Positions 35,945-48,845 are shown, counted from the stretch's first letter. The stretch is 64,000 nt of DNA from Acestrorhynchus altus (GCA_034509495.1 CM067522.1:6518916-6582915), one strand, 5' to 3'. The notes: generated by a model from the letters alone, not told the origin. Made by a program: numbers and translations.

Positions 35945-36300
35945 TTCCAGAACTAACCATCAAACATCAGTATCTGACCTCACTAATGTTCTTGTGGCTG
36001 GATGCAATGAAATCTTCACAGTAATGACCTTGACTAGTTACTGGACCTGGACTAGTTTCCCAACTGCCAACACCAACTATGTAGAAAGTTACACAGACCC
36101 AATTTAGTTGTTACTGTTACTATCATGTCCACCATCAAACTAACATTACTTCAGTCACCTGAGTATAACAACAGACATGTGGGGGTCCAATGTCCCCCTG
36201 ACTATGTTAAATAGTTTGACCAGAGGATGTAAAGCTGTTCTGTGACATCAGTTGTAAAAAGTGCTTTACAAATACATTTTGATTTGATTTGAGTGAAGTT
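35945..36300. repeat. composite interspersed repeat (MITE 1 fragment plus dispersed 3'-end repeat)
   Basis: 35965-36030 is a MITE family 1 fragment ('tgacctcactaatgttcttg', 'aaatcttcacagtaatga'). 36030-36300 aligns with 41545-41900: 'actgttactatcatgtccac' against 'actgttactattatgaccac', and 'gagtataacaacagacatgt' against 'gagcattacagcagacatat'. Ends in 'aagtgctttacaaataca', resembling a LINE/SINE 3' tail. Confidence 0.55.
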
Positions 36301-36601
36301 CCAGCATCCAGTGTAGAGCCTTCATAGAGAAGCAGAGTCTGTTACTGCAACACTTTAATGTCACAATAAACATCTTAGCTGTATTAGGCACCTCTGAGTG
36401 GCTATGAATAGATGTACAAATACAGGGTATGGGTACGGGTATGTGTTTGTCAGGTTTGATTTTAGTGGAAGAGTATGAACACAGGCATGATTTACATAAT
36501 GCCTTATATCCTGACTTAAAATACAACACACTGAAGGAAACGCATAATGGTTGTGCACCTTAACTGATTCCCATTCCCAAGAAGTTTCTAGTCTGTTTAC
36601 A

Positions 36602-36925
36602 TGTGTTTCCTCTGGTATTCCAGCATGTTTCTATGGTGTTGCAAGCTAGTCTTGAAAAGAGATCGCTATGGTGCTGCTATATGATTACTACGGTATCCCA
36701 GGTGGTTGCCATGGTGTCGCTTAGCGCGTGCTTGGCAGTTGCTGTGGTAATGCTGGTAGTTGTTCTTGTGCTGAGTTGTGCTAAGTGGTGTTTGCTATGA
36801 TGTTGGTAGATGGTTACTATAGTATTTCAGTTCGATGCAATGGCATTGCTGAGTGGATGATAGGTTTACTAGATGGTTGCTAGGCAGCTGCAATGGTACC
36901 CCAGATGGTTACTGTGGTATCTTAG
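36602..36925 (+). repeat. degenerate GGTTGCTAGG-type minisatellite, locus 2
   Basis: Many diverged units like 'ggtggttgccatggtgtcgc' and 'agatggttgctaggcagctg', the reverse complement of the units at 8321-8640 and 42890-42990. Confidence 0.6.
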
Positions 36926-36969
36926 GTACCCTACAACTAAATGAGTAAATAAAATGGATACATAAATGA

Positions 36970-36971
36970 AA

Positions 36972-37052
<81 letters not shown>

Positions 37053-37073
37053 AAAAAGAAAGAAAGAAGAAAA
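36970..37073 (+). repeat. (AAAG)n microsatellite
   Basis: Nearly uninterrupted AAAG array of about 25 units. Poly-Phe/Leu/Ser frames across it are artefacts. Confidence 0.95.
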
Positions 37074-38276
37074 GTATTCTGCAAAAATGTGTTGTTACAT
37101 GGAAAGCATACATCCATTTAAAAGCCAATTTATGTTAAGAAGCCTGAATTATAATCAGACACAAAGATATGGAGTTAGAACAGTGCTGATATCGGACTAA
37201 TATAAAATGGATAAGAGTATAATATCAGATAATTTAACGGTGAAATACTATATATGACATTCCCTCACCATGTCTTCTCCCTTTTTGTGTATCTTTCAAC
37301 AAAAAGCTGTTGTCTGAGAATTACAGCCTCCAGGCATCTTGCTTGTGAGCATTCATATCCAAAATTCTTCCTAACCTGAGTCATCAGAGAGAATGATCAG
37401 CTGCTACCTTCTGGACTAAATATGAGCTCAAAAGAACAATGGAATTTATTAGATATCTACTAGGAAGTTTCTCTACTGATTGGTAATGTTTTATCACAGC
37501 ATTTTACAGTTGTGAAGTCCACCTGGTCTTCATATTCCATTGTTTTCCCAGCTGCAAATCCACCAGACTCTTCTGTAGATTAAGAAGCTTTTAATACATT
37601 TACAATGGAAGTGGTCAAGCAAAGAAAACACACAATGTCTCCTGGTCAGAACCTGGGAAATACCATTTTAATTACATAAACATTTAGTATCATCGTAGGA
37701 ATGCTTATTGTTACATGCCAATAAGCTTGTTGTAAACAGAGAGTCCACTGTTTACCTTCTTTACAGATAAGCACAAGCACTAGACTAATGTGAACATGAA
37801 TGTGAAGCCTAATACACTTGGATGAAGTCAACATTTGACCCATCTCATGTCTGTTTGGTCTGCGTCCATCAAGGAGGTCTCTATGAAAGCAGATACACTT
37901 TCAGAAATAATGTGATGAGGGTCGTCTTATGGACAGTATTTTGCAGATGGTCGGTTGGTACATCATGTAATCCTTTTTTTATAAGCTGCAGATTTCTAAG
38001 CAGGAATGCCAGTAACTTTTCTACAGGCTTGGTTTCTGCTCTTGTGGGTTCTGTTAATGGCTGCTATATCATGGGCAGGTCACCCACAGCTAAAGTTACA
38101 ATTAGTTAAGCTAGAACTAATTGTAGCCAAGATATCAACTGCATGGTAGAAATAACAACACAATCATGAGCTGGAACAACAAAACTTGTGCCAACAATAG
38201 CAGGATGGCTATTGCATGATGAAATTAGTGCACAGTTAAATAGTGGTTTTAAGTCTTAGATGTAGAGATTGTTATT
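37074..38276. other. unassigned sequence
   Basis: No gene recognised. A 95-codon plus-strand frame at 37822-38109 has no domain. Confidence 0.35.
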
Positions 38277-38287
38277 CTTTCTTTCCT

Positions 38288-38319
<32 letters not shown>

Positions 38320-38372
38320 TTTTGTTTGGTTTGGTTTGGCTTGGTTTGGTTTGGTTTGGTTTGGTTTGGTTG
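38277..38372 (+). repeat. adjacent (CTTT)n and (GGTTT)n arrays
   Basis: About 11 CTTT units then about 9 GGTTT units. The second array is pentanucleotide and differs from the TTAGGG telomere unit. Confidence 0.95.
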
Positions 38373-38420
38373 GCTGTCTAATCCTGCATTTAGTGAATGT
38401 ATGTCATTCTCAAATAGTGC

Positions 38421-38520
38421 AGTGTTTCCCAGTCCTGGTCCTGGAGGCTCGCTGACCTGCATATTGTAGTGCTTTCCCTGCTCCCAGCACACCTGGTTTA
38501 AGTACTCAGCTCATTAACAA
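38421..38520 (+). mobile_element. hAT-type MITE end fragment
   Basis: 'cagtgtttcccagtcctggt' and 'cctggagg' match the left end of the complete element at 62193-62376 ('cagtgtttctcaacgctggt'). The right end is not present. Confidence 0.55.
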
Positions 38521-38589
38521 GCACTTGTACAGATGTCTTACAATTAAAAAAAGATAAAACTGTTTCAATTATGTGAATTAGCAGCTATA

Positions 38590-38890
38590 ACCCTCTACTG
38601 GTTGCAATGGTCTCGGAAGCATGTAAATATTCTAGCAAGGAGTGTTACATCAATCAGAGCACTAAACTCTGACACCTGTAGATCTCCAAACTGTGGTGCT
38701 AATGTACACGAAGAGCCATACGTGACTGACTGTACAGCTAGTGAAGATGGGGACCATGCTTTGACCCTGCACCCCATAGAGCTGGTCTATGGCCTCCAGC
38801 ACATAAGCCTGAACTAGCAGATCTGGGGGTCATCAATGCTTGCGTCAAGAGTGCGGCACACTAACAACTGACAGATGTAGCCACTTCCTC
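38590..38890. other. GC-richer unassigned block
   Basis: Open for 71 codons on plus (38602-38817) and 60 on minus. Includes 'CRSPNCGANVHEEPYV' on plus. No domain recognised; may be an old exon, an unrecognised repeat or a conserved element. Confidence 0.2.
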
Positions 38891-39068
38891 TTGCTGACTA
38901 TCCTACGGGGGGTGAGAGTTTAGAGAGACAGAGAAGGGGTTTCTGTTTAGTTTACGACACAAGCATAAAGATAAGAAAAGGATATACAATGAATCAAGTG
39001 AAGAATCGGGAGATGTTTACTCTGGAAATATTAAAGGAGACAAAGGTAATCTAGGGGCTTGAGAAGGT

Positions 39069-39071
<3 letters not shown>

Positions 39072-39153
<82 letters not shown>
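39072..39153 (+). repeat. (GT)n microsatellite
   Basis: About 41 uninterrupted units. Confidence 0.95.
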
Positions 39154-39158
<5 letters not shown>

Positions 39159-41300
39159 ATGTTTGCAGTAACACATTATTATTATACATTAGACATATTA
39201 TACACGAATCCATCTATATAACTTCAGCATGTTATGTCAGATGTCTTGCTCTGATTATAGATTATGTATGATAGTGTAACTGAGTCATGTTACCTCAGCA
39301 ATGTCTTAGCAATGTCTTAATGTCATGACAGTAATTTGTCACATAGTAATTTAAAATCATGACATCAAAAAAAATAGTATCTGTAATTAAAATTTTAGTA
39401 CCTGTATTTACAGATAATGCTCTGTAAACACTGAAGTTTCATAAAAGAAAGTGACTCAAATAAGAAGAATAAATCCTGGATTCTGTAGGATTCTTATTAT
39501 TTTGGTGTTATTCCACACCGGATTACTCACAGACCCTTCACCTTAAAGAGATCTCACCACTATGGACTGAAAGGGTAGATTCTGCAGGTTGTATCCATGA
39601 ACCCAAAGGGTTAATGAACCTCAACTATCTATGACTCCACTTCGCCAACCTTCCCAATGTCTAGATGACTTTTGCTTTTACAGACTCATACATTGTCTAC
39701 TTACTCTCTTCATACACTGTGAACAGATTAAGGTCAGACCAACTTAAAATGATAAAATAACTGATTAGAGCATTTTCCTAACCAACAGTTCTGCATCTCA
39801 GTTTTGTCAAAAATGCGATTTGAGGTTCAAAAGATTTGTTTAGGTGAGGTTAGATCTTCCCCCTTCGCATGGCATCGCCACAATGGGAGGCTTTTGGCAG
39901 TCCCTCTTTTTTGGGATTTGAACTTATGTGCTCCTCACACACGCTGAGAAGCAGTTGTGTCGGTCTAGAGCTGAGAAATTACACCACATAAAAACACAGT
40001 CCTGAAGAAATGTACTTTTTCACTCTGTATAAAGAAGGCACTGGAGTGGAACAACTGCTTAGTTGTCAAGAGATCATATACTCAAATCTCATCAACACCA
40101 CAGCCTAGGAAGCAATATTTTCAGCTGCAGGTCACTTGCTGAAGTGTCTCTGCTCAGGGTGTAATGTTAACCAAATTGAAATGTAGAGCTAAACAAAAAG
40201 ACATTTGACTAAACTAAGTTGAGTAAAACACTCTGTAATCTCTTTCTCACTTTTGGCTTGATTTTTATACAGTGAACAAAGCATGTTTTAATTTTTGAAT
40301 AAAATGTTTCTGTCACAGGCCTGTTTAAGGGTTTATGCCAAATAAACAAGCTATGATATGAGATTGAAACAGGCCATTTTAACCATAAACAAACCATAGC
40401 ATTCTTATACAGATAGGATTCTTATACTAGACAACTGGGCCAGTGGTCACTATTCACTCTCAATGAGGCTGAGAGAGAGGCGTCATCCATCTGAGACTTT
40501 TGAGAGACTTTCATTTAGCACGGCAGGAAGGAGCATCCAACTCTAGTCTTAGAGTAGTAATAGTTTTATCCATACTTGCACACTGAGAAGGAGGTTATGC
40601 AGTCTATGCTTGTAGTGGTCTTCCCAGTATGTACGAATTTGATACAAAACACAAAATAAACCAAACAGGACAGATCCTATGAAATCAATATTAACCGTCT
40701 AATATTTCACAAGTACCACCCAGTAAAATGACTCACTGTGACATTACTGACGCAGCTTTGTGGTTACTCTGTGCTCGCAGTGTGTTTTGTGTCTGAGATG
40801 GTTGGCTGGGTACTGTATAAACAAACTGAGCTTTTGCTTTTAAGACTTCAGAAAGCATGTATTAACTCTTAAGACATATTTCCCACAGGCAAACAGGACC
40901 GCAGTCCATCAGAATGAATGGCACGTCTGTATTGAACTTGGCAGTCTGTTAAATCAATTTGTTTTGCAGCTTAAATATTTATTTGTGTGCTCAACACTTA
41001 ACCTGCATCATGATTCAGTACCATGTCTTGTATACTGAAGTAGTCTGGTAGCACTTTCAAAATTTTATATAGTCCACAGTTGAATGTCAAAAAAGTACAA
41101 TTGCAGTTTTTACACTGAACAGAATGAATTTTAAATAAATACCCAAAATAAAATGTTATTGTCTGTTTCTGAGTAAAATTGAAAAATAAAACAGAATGCT
41201 TTTGGGAAAATGTGCATCTTTAAGTAACAAACTAATTATTTCTCTCAACCTTTCCCAAGTTAATAACACCCCACCGACCAAGGTTGATGGAAGGCTAACC
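39154..41300. other. unassigned sequence
   Basis: About 2.1 kb without a recognised gene or transposon. 40690-40870 is complex, non-repetitive sequence of the same texture as the other candidate conserved blocks. Confidence 0.35.
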
Positions 41301-41530
41301 ATGAGCTCCCCTGCCAACCCCTTCAAGGGTTGACCTCAGGCTCCCCTGCCACACCTTCAAAGGCTGACTTCAGGCTCCCCTGCCACCCCTTCAGAGGCAG
41401 ACCTCAGGCTCCCCTGCCGCCCTTCAGAGGCTGACCTCAGGCTCCCCTGCCTCCCCTTCAGAGGCTGATCTCAGGCTCCCCTGCCACCCTATCTGAGACA
41501 GACCTCGGGCTCCCTGCCACCCCTTCACAC
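41301..41530 (+). repeat. 34-bp minisatellite
   Basis: About six copies of a unit like 'ctcaggctcccctgccaccc' + 'cttcagaggctgac' (for example starting 41335 and 41369). The unit length is not a multiple of three, so it does not encode a protein repeat in one frame. Locally very C-rich in AT-rich surroundings. Confidence 0.9.
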
Positions 41531-41544
41531 TGGCTGCCCACTTT

Positions 41545-41900
41545 CTGGCTACTGGACTTGGATTAGTGGCTTACTTGCCTTCACTGACTGCAGAAATTTA
41601 CATGGACCTTAATAATCAGCCACTGTTACTATTATGACCACCATCAAACCATCATCATTACTCCAGTACACCTGAGCATTACAGCAGACATATGGTGGTC
41701 CAGTGTCTCCTTATCAATAATGTATGAGTAGTTAAGAGGATGGGTCACCCTCGTGAGCCTGATTCCTCCCAAGGTTTGTTCCTCCAGCTCTGAGGGCTTG
41801 CTCACCGGGGGTTTATGTCTTTATTATTATTTATCATTGTTTTGTGTGTTTGTCATCTTATTTTGGTTTTCTGTAAAGCTGATTTTGATTGATCAGTTAT
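41545..41900 (+). repeat. dispersed repeat, related to 36030-36300
   Basis: Shares the blocks listed for 36030-36300. Its 3' part ('ggtttgttcctccagctctg', 'ttgctcaccgggggttt', 'ctgtaaagctgattttgatt') follows a dispersed fish repeat tail that I recall. Confidence 0.55.
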
Positions 41901-42009
41901 AGGTCAAGGTCTGGAAAGGAAAGAGTTTAAGTCCGGACTCTTTGTTATTGAAGAGCCACTTTTGGTTCAATAAAGAGCAAATTTGTGAGGGTGAAAATAC
42001 ATTGTTAAA

Positions 42010-42170
42010 AAAGCATCACTTGAAGTAAAGATTTAATGCCACCAATGTTAAGATCCTTCACACTCACATTACATCTCTATTACAAACACGGTTCTTTATT
42101 GAACCAACAGCAGTTCCTCTAAGGCACTGCTCAAAGACCCATTTGAAGCACCTTTATGCTGGACCTCTTC
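42010..42170. repeat. 'aagaacc'-type interspersed repeat, copy 2
   Basis: See the related copy at 21926-22105: same order of 'ctctattacaaacacggttc', 'tttattgaaccaacag' and 'agcacctttatgct'. Confidence 0.5.
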
Positions 42171-42889
42171 ATCGACCTTATTAAAGGTTATGTTGAAATC
42201 AGGCCTGCAGAGGTAAAACCATGTCAGTGGTACAGGAACATTCCTTTGCAAATTTAGGCTCAAAGTCAGTATTGCATGTAATGTGCCTGGTTTGCCTTAC
42301 AAACAATGTCACTTTACAGTATGCTCTTCTGCTGCCTATGCTGTTAGACACATACTAATGAAAGGCAATTAGTCAAAGTGTAGTTTAATCAGATTCTAAT
42401 CAGATTCATGAATTAAACACTGTGCATGACACCCATACACCATTAAATGAGGATGACTGAGTATTATTATGCAGCTACCTACATCACACGGCACCATCTG
42501 TACAACACACTGCTTTGGTGACCTAATGCTGGAAATGTTGTGTGGCTTTTTCTTTCAGCCTTCCAAGATAAAATGGCCAAAAGCCAACATTTAATTTGAG
42601 GTCCTGACCAGGGAAGAGAAGTCAATGCATGAAGACACATGAAATTAATCAAAACAATTAAACCTAATGAAACCAATTTTCCACTCATATTTTTATACAG
42701 GTATATTGCATGTGTGCCTCGCTCCACTCCATTATGCCTATAAATATGACACAATTAAACATAATAAAATGCAACACATCCATTAAAAGCCTGGTTTAGT
42801 GACCAAATATTATTTATTATTAATTACATTTTAATAATTACAGTACAAACTGTTTTATCAGTATTATTATTAGTTTTTCTTAATATAAT
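42171..42889. other. unassigned AT-rich sequence
   Basis: No gene recognised. Confidence 0.4.
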
Positions 42890-42990
42890 GACTGCATAGC
42901 AACACCTTAGCAAACTTAGCAACCACCTAGCAAGCCTGTAGCAACTGCTTAGCAATGGCAAAGCAACTACTTAGCATCCCCATAGCAAAA
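42890..42990 (-). repeat. CCTAGCAACCAC-type minisatellite, locus 3
   Basis: Short array: 'catagcaacaccttagcaa', 'ttagcaaccacctagcaagc', 'gtagcaactgcttagcaatg'. Confidence 0.65.
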
Positions 42991-43054
42991 TAAAGAAGAA
43001 TCCGAAGAAATAACTTTAGAATTTAATGAAAAGAAATGCAATTCCCTTGTGAGA

Positions 43055-43320
43055 AAATGTAAGTACACCCTATGCCCTAATAGCTGATATTTTCTGGCTG
43101 CAATAATGTCAATTACATGTTCTATAACAGTCCACATCAGTCTCTAAAATTGATTGGAAGAAAGATTTTCCCACTCCTCTATGCAGACTTCTTTCAGTTA
43201 TATGATGTACATATAGTCTTTGTACAGACTGTAATAGAAACAGCAAAGTTTCAAAACTGTACAATAATTCCATTGTATTATCCTACAAACCACCTGGAAA
43301 CAACTTAAACTGCTCCATCA
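43055..43320 (+). mobile_element. Tc1/mariner-type repeat fragment
   Basis: 'gtaagtacaccctatgc' and 'cccactcctctatgcagact' followed by 'tctttcagtta' follow a recalled teleost DNA-transposon sequence. It is strongly diverged, with no coding frame of its own. Confidence 0.45.
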
Positions 43321-43582
43321 ATTCTGTTTTCACAGGTTTTTGCAAATAACACAAAGCTATTATATAATATTCTCATTAAAACTTCTCAAAACTTCTCATA
43401 AAAATTCTCAGTCTGATAGAGTCATTTAGGTGACGTCCGAGGCTTTGTTCCTCATTCTGAAAAAATCTAAGATTCCTTTTGTTTCAGCTCTTAACGATTA
43501 TCAGAAACACTGCAAAGGGCAAACATGTCAAATTCATTGTTATCCATGCATCTGCATATAATGTGAACTTGTATTAATATAG

Positions 43583-43670
43583 GTAAAGGTAAAGGTGCTC
43601 ATAGACCCACTGTGGGAATTTGTCCTCCACATTAAACCCATACTATGAAGCAACTATCTTCATTTGCAAA
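43583..43670 (+). repeat. short interspersed repeat fragment
   Basis: 'ggtaaaggtaaaggtgct' followed by 'tgtcctccacattaaaccca' resembles the 3' body of a common fish SINE-like repeat (recalled). Confidence 0.4.
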
Positions 43671-45040
43671 TCAAAGGTCTGATGAAATAACCAAATCAGA
43701 CATGTCTGGTGACTCTTGTCTGGAGGAGGTATCTGGGAGTCTCCTTCAGAAGTTAAGCAGATGACTGGTTCATCTGAGGGGTATCGACTCACTCACACCT
43801 GTGCATCTTCTCAATCATACTTACTCAGAGACGACATGGTAACTGCAACTTGCAGACTTTTTCCAAATTCAACCTATCCTGACCCACAAACTGGATGACG
43901 TTTGCTTATTCATGACTCATAAGGATTTCCCCACCAGACTTTCACATGAAACTGGACGTGTGTCATAGCTCATAGCACGGCTCTTTGGTTTTGCGGTGGA
44001 CTGTCTACTAGCACCTCTTTAGTGTTCATTGTGACTTTATACAGTTGTCTCTTTCAAATAAATTTACTTCACTATATAATTTACTATCTGAACACTCACA
44101 TCTGGAAAGACTTACATTCACCATAAAAGATAATATCAAGCACTACAACAACATCTGGGCCCCCTTTTTAAAGTTCATTCAGAGCTGATCCCTCCAGCTA
44201 TTCTTCACAATCATTCACTCACCGTCTCTCTCTTCAGCATACATTACATTACATTAACACCCTCTGTCTGTTGTCTTAACGTATGTTGCTAATCTGTCTG
44301 TATTGTAGCTACGTCTTTTCCCCAATACTGTTATGTTATTTTGACCCTGTATATGTGCATAAAAAAATTATTTAAATAAATAAATAAATAAAAAAGTTGG
44401 AGATAAGCATTTTTGGACTAATGCCACAGAACAATACCTTAAAGAATTGAAAGGAATGTAAAAGGTGCTTCCTACAACCATATGTCAAAGCCAAGAATCA
44501 TATGGGGCATTATTTTTCCTAAGCATATTAAATGCAGTTTAATTCATACTAGTTGCTTCGGGCCCTCTGTGGCAGGCAAAATGACCAGAGCTATGTATTA
44601 TTCATTATAATAATACAGTAATGATGAATAATAGATCTTTGAGAACTTTCAATGTGATATCAGTGTGTGAAGGCTGTTTTATTGTTGCTGAGTTATCCCA
44701 CCGTGTAGACAGTGTCATAATGGAAAAAGTCCATTATGTCTCTATTCCCCACTAAACTATATATTTCCTTACAGCTGTGGAAGAAGAAGGGAAAATAGTG
44801 TCTGCACAGGCTAAAACAGCACTGAAATAAAAAAAAAAAGACCATGTCTGAATCATCTCCCTCATACTTTTATACTTCCTATATACATGGATTAGGCAAG
44901 TTTATTAGATGCACTTAATCTACCATGTGAAACAATATTCCTCAACCCTGTTCCTGGATCAGCCTTCCTGCAGATCTTAGATCCAACCCTATTTGACCCC
45001 ATCTGATCTGTTTAAAAGTCATGTTCAGATGTCCTTTAGT
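43671..45040. other. unassigned sequence
   Basis: No gene recognised. 44925-45005 ('cctcaaccctgttcctgga') resembles one end of the hAT-type MITE. Confidence 0.4.
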
Positions 45041-45044
45041 AAAA

Positions 45045-45100
45045 TCAGAATCAGAATCAGAAATACTTTATTAATCTCAGAGGGAAATCACAAGTCAATG
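45045..45100 (+). repeat. TCAGAA-headed interspersed repeat tail
   Basis: 'atcagaatcagaatcagaa' followed by 'ctttattaatctcagaggga', a common fish LINE/SINE terminal sequence as I recall it. The opposite orientation lies at 59460-59527. Confidence 0.55.
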
Positions 45101-48100
45101 CAAATGAGGTTTAGATGTGGATCACAGGTGAAACCTGCAGGATGGTAGATCTCCAGGAGGAGACCACTGATAGGCCATTCTCAGAACAGCAGTGGCACCA
45201 ACGGGGTAGCAGCACTGTAGCACTGTGGGCTGATATGCACTGGTACACAGTACTGGCACTTCTGAATTTTAGTCTTTGGCATTCTGGGACTTCTTGCGAG
45301 TTGTGGGTATGTAAATGTTGTATCAAGGATTTCAGTGCATTAAACCCATTTAAGTCACACCTTCTTGCCACCACTATTGGTCTACATGTACATATAAACG
45401 TGATAGTTACAGGACAAAAGTCAATTCACAGAGTATTCTACTAATAAAATAAGAGATGTTTGAAGGAATTGTCCATTGAAATTATGGACAATTAACTGGT
45501 AATTGTTTTTTACAGCATACAGTAGAAGGAACATGAGATGGTCAAACTTGGAGGCAAAATCAATCAGAATCTCTATTTCAGCCTTTAGAAGGCCCAGGGT
45601 TACTATCACAAATTGTTCATGGTGCCCTGTGCCGCTGTAGCATTTCATTATAATGTTCATTTCACAGCTGCGCTTTTGCAGACCTTTCCACTGATGGGGA
45701 CCTAAAGGGTTGCCGTCTTACTGCACACTAATGGATGAACTGCAGGCAAATGTGTGCCTACAAAGTGCACCTTTACTGTAAGTATACACAATTAAATGGT
45801 CTGGATGTAGATACTATAAACTATCAATTCCCAATTTCCACTTTTATCATGGTGAAGTTTTCCCAATCACCTGGCTGTTTCTCCACCACCCATCTCTCAC
45901 TTCTTCAGCAGAAGGTTGAGGTCCAGCCTTCTACTGCAACACAGAAGCCACCAAGAATTCCTGTCCAAGTTTCCCCCTCTGGAGTCCTCTAACCACACGC
46001 TATCACTTGAAGGCGTGGTCTTGTGTCGCAAATCACAAGTAATCACCAAACAATTTTCTTTTCATGAGCCCCAGTTTGGCTAAGGCTGTGTATTATCCAC
46101 CAGGACTCCAGCCAGCCAGTCATGGTCGTTAGGTTGAGGACATGACATTTGGGCTTTTTAAGTCTTGATTAGGGTTTTTGAAGGCACTGTTTTCTTCAGT
46201 CAAAGTAGTTCCACCCAGCAAATAATCAGCAAGCATAAATGCTAAAATATGGTAAAAGCTTGGAAATACTTGCGTGAAGGCATTGAAGTATGCTTCATAA
46301 AATATTCATTACAGTTGCCAAATATTTTAGATGTAAAACTGCATATTTTATTCATCATATTCTTCAAATTCAACTTTCCGAATGCAATGTTTATTAAGAA
46401 TGTTTTTCCCTTCTCCTTTTGCAGATATAAGGTTTTTATGCAACAATGACAATATGCAACCTTTTGCACTCAAGATCAATCAGAAATCAGATTCAGAATC
46501 ACTCTTTTCATCTGTCAGTTATTACAAGCTTGCACTGGTGCCTTCTTCCACTTCCTTTGACTCTTAACAGTTTAGCCTTTAAAAGTAAATGGCTGATATC
46601 AAATGCCCAAATAAGACTATGGTATTCTGCAGTAACGCTTAGTCATAGTTGAGTCTGGATGAGAATAAATGCAAAGAGAGCAGGAAGGCTCACATTTTTA
46701 TCTGAAACTATTACTACAACTCATTAAGCTTTCTTACCATAAAGTCCCCACTAACAGGAAACACATGGGGTGACCACCAAAATGCAAGAGCTTTCTGCTA
46801 ACCTTTCCTCTGTGTGGGGGATCAGCATGAATGCCTGCATTGTGTTTAAATGTAAAGGGAATTTGTAATGTAGGCCTAATTGCATTTTGGTTAATAGACA
46901 TTCAGGCAGAGGAACCCAGCTGAGATGAGGTCTCATTCCCAAGTTTAATGCTGCATCATGTTAACATGAAATACAAACATAATCTACAGGCCAGTAAAAA
47001 CAGGGTAAATGTTAGCTGAGTGTGTGGCAAAGCTTTCAACTAGCTAAATGAAATGTCCTCCAACAGAGAAGAAGCTTTGAAAAAGAAGATCCTAAACCTC
47101 TGTACTGGAGATACTGAGTAAATCTTACATTACTTCCCCTTAGCAGTACACTATCAACGCCATGCTCTAACCTTGCATCTCCAGTTTGCCTTTTTTCACT
47201 TTTTGACATAATTTGTGTTTTGCAGATCTTTTTATTTTATATTTCTCCTGTAAACTCACCATTTTGGAAATTTTGGTTTTTGTATGACAGCAATGATTTA
47301 CAGCACATATACAAAGTAAGGATTCCCCAGCTAGTCGCTCAGATGAGTAGGCATCATTATGCTGTACAGTGGAGCCATCTACTGTAGAATATATGTCACA
47401 TATATGATTTAAACAGGAGCAATAACTGACAGGTCCTATGTGCAGCTGTACACCATATATTACAAAAGGCATTCACTGTTAAGACACAGCATCCACTACT
47501 GTCTCAGAACCATACAGAAAACAGGTTACAAATTAATCACCCAACAGAGAGCCATAAGAGCCTTCCCAGTGTATAATTGCTGATCTGGCTAATCTAGGAG
47601 CACTGTGCCTTTTCCGTTACTGGTCTACTAGGACCTGATTTTATTTGCGTGTACTGATTCAAAGTTGCTTGGCAAATGTGTTTGCCATTTGTAAGGCCTG
47701 AATGTGCTTTACTACCTTGAGAACAGGCAACATAATGCTGCCATCTTGTGGTCAACAAGGACCACATTTAAGTGAGCCCAATACAAATTGCCTTTTGTGA
47801 ATTTGTATAATGCACATCTTTGTCCACTTACTGCTCTCTATCTGCTTACTGTGTATTCTGCTGTAAAAATGCTAATTTTAAAGATATTAAATATCTTTTC
47901 TTGTAAAAAATCTTATCTTATCTAAACTTGGTGATAATTCTTGTATTTTTTTATATAATAGCATATTGCAGAGCAACAAAATATTGCAATGCTTTTTCCA
48001 ATATTGTACAGTCCTACTCAAAAATAATAAGTTCATCACGAACATAGCAATATTCAAAGGAATGCTTTTTTTTAAACACTCCAAACTGACATTTTCTACA

Positions 48101-48129
48101 TATTAAATTACATACATTCATTATATACA
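45101..48129. other. unassigned sequence
   Basis: About 3 kb with no recognised gene. Several 60-110 codon frames on either strand (for example 45115-45444 plus, 47167-47472 minus) are without domains, splice context or composition bias. Confidence 0.35.
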
Positions 48130-48345
48130 TATCAATCAATCAATTAGTTTATTTAATTAGCACTTTTTACAACAAGGGAGTTGTCACAAAGCAGCTTTAC
48201 AGAAATCCAAGCCTCAATTATGCAGCCAGCGGGCAACAGTGGCAAGGAAAATCTCCTCCAGGCTAGGAGAAAGAAATCTTGAGAGGAACCAAGGCTCTAG
48301 AGAGGAACCCATCCTCCTCTGGTCACATACAGTTTATATTATTAT
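48130..48345 (-). repeat. dispersed repeat ('gtcacaaagcagctttacag' type)
   Basis: 'aatcaatcaattagtttatt', 'gtcacaaagcagctttacag', 'aatcttgagaggaaccaagg' and 'gaggaacccatcctcctctg' occur in the order of a common fish repeat recalled from memory, reverse to the copy at 41720-41900. Confidence 0.6.
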
Positions 48346-48699
48346 AGTTCTGAGCATTAATGCCATGCCATGCAAAAACAAACAAACAAAAATGTCAGGG
48401 AACACAAACTTGTCATGTCCCTTTGAAGCTACAGAATCATTGGATTTGTTCAGTTATTGCTATGCCTGTACTTTGGCATGTCAGTCTATTTTTGCTCAGT
48501 TCAAACAGTAAGCCGGCTGGTCCTGGGTGTGCGTACATTTTTGTTGCACATTTCAAGATGTTAAGAATATGTCATGTAATTTACTGGGATTACAGTAAAA
48601 TACGATTTAGGGTGTAAAAGAGCGATGAGATTTAAATAAGCACAATTTATATCTCACCAGATATTTTTACTACTATCAATATTGTAAAAACAAACTGCT
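48346..48699. other. unassigned sequence
   Basis: No gene recognised. Confidence 0.4.
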
Positions 48700-48845
48700 T
48701 CAAATTGGGGGGCACCTAACGCTGAGTTGCTCCCTGTGCACTGAAATGGCCACCCGCACTTCGAGGTGTATGTTCTCACTACTCTTTTAACTAATGTGTG
48801 TTCAATGCCACGGGTGGGTGAAAAACAAAGGCTGAATTCTGTTGT
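48700..48845 (+). mobile_element. SINE family B, 3' body (no head)
   Basis: 'gggggcacctaacgctgagt', 'gttctcactactctttta' and 'tgccacgggtgggtgaaaaa' match the body of the element at 57363-57655. The tRNA-like head is missing. Confidence 0.55.

Noticed and set aside
38324..38372. possible interstitial telomere repeat
   Set aside because: The unit is GGTTT (pentamer), not TTAGGG.
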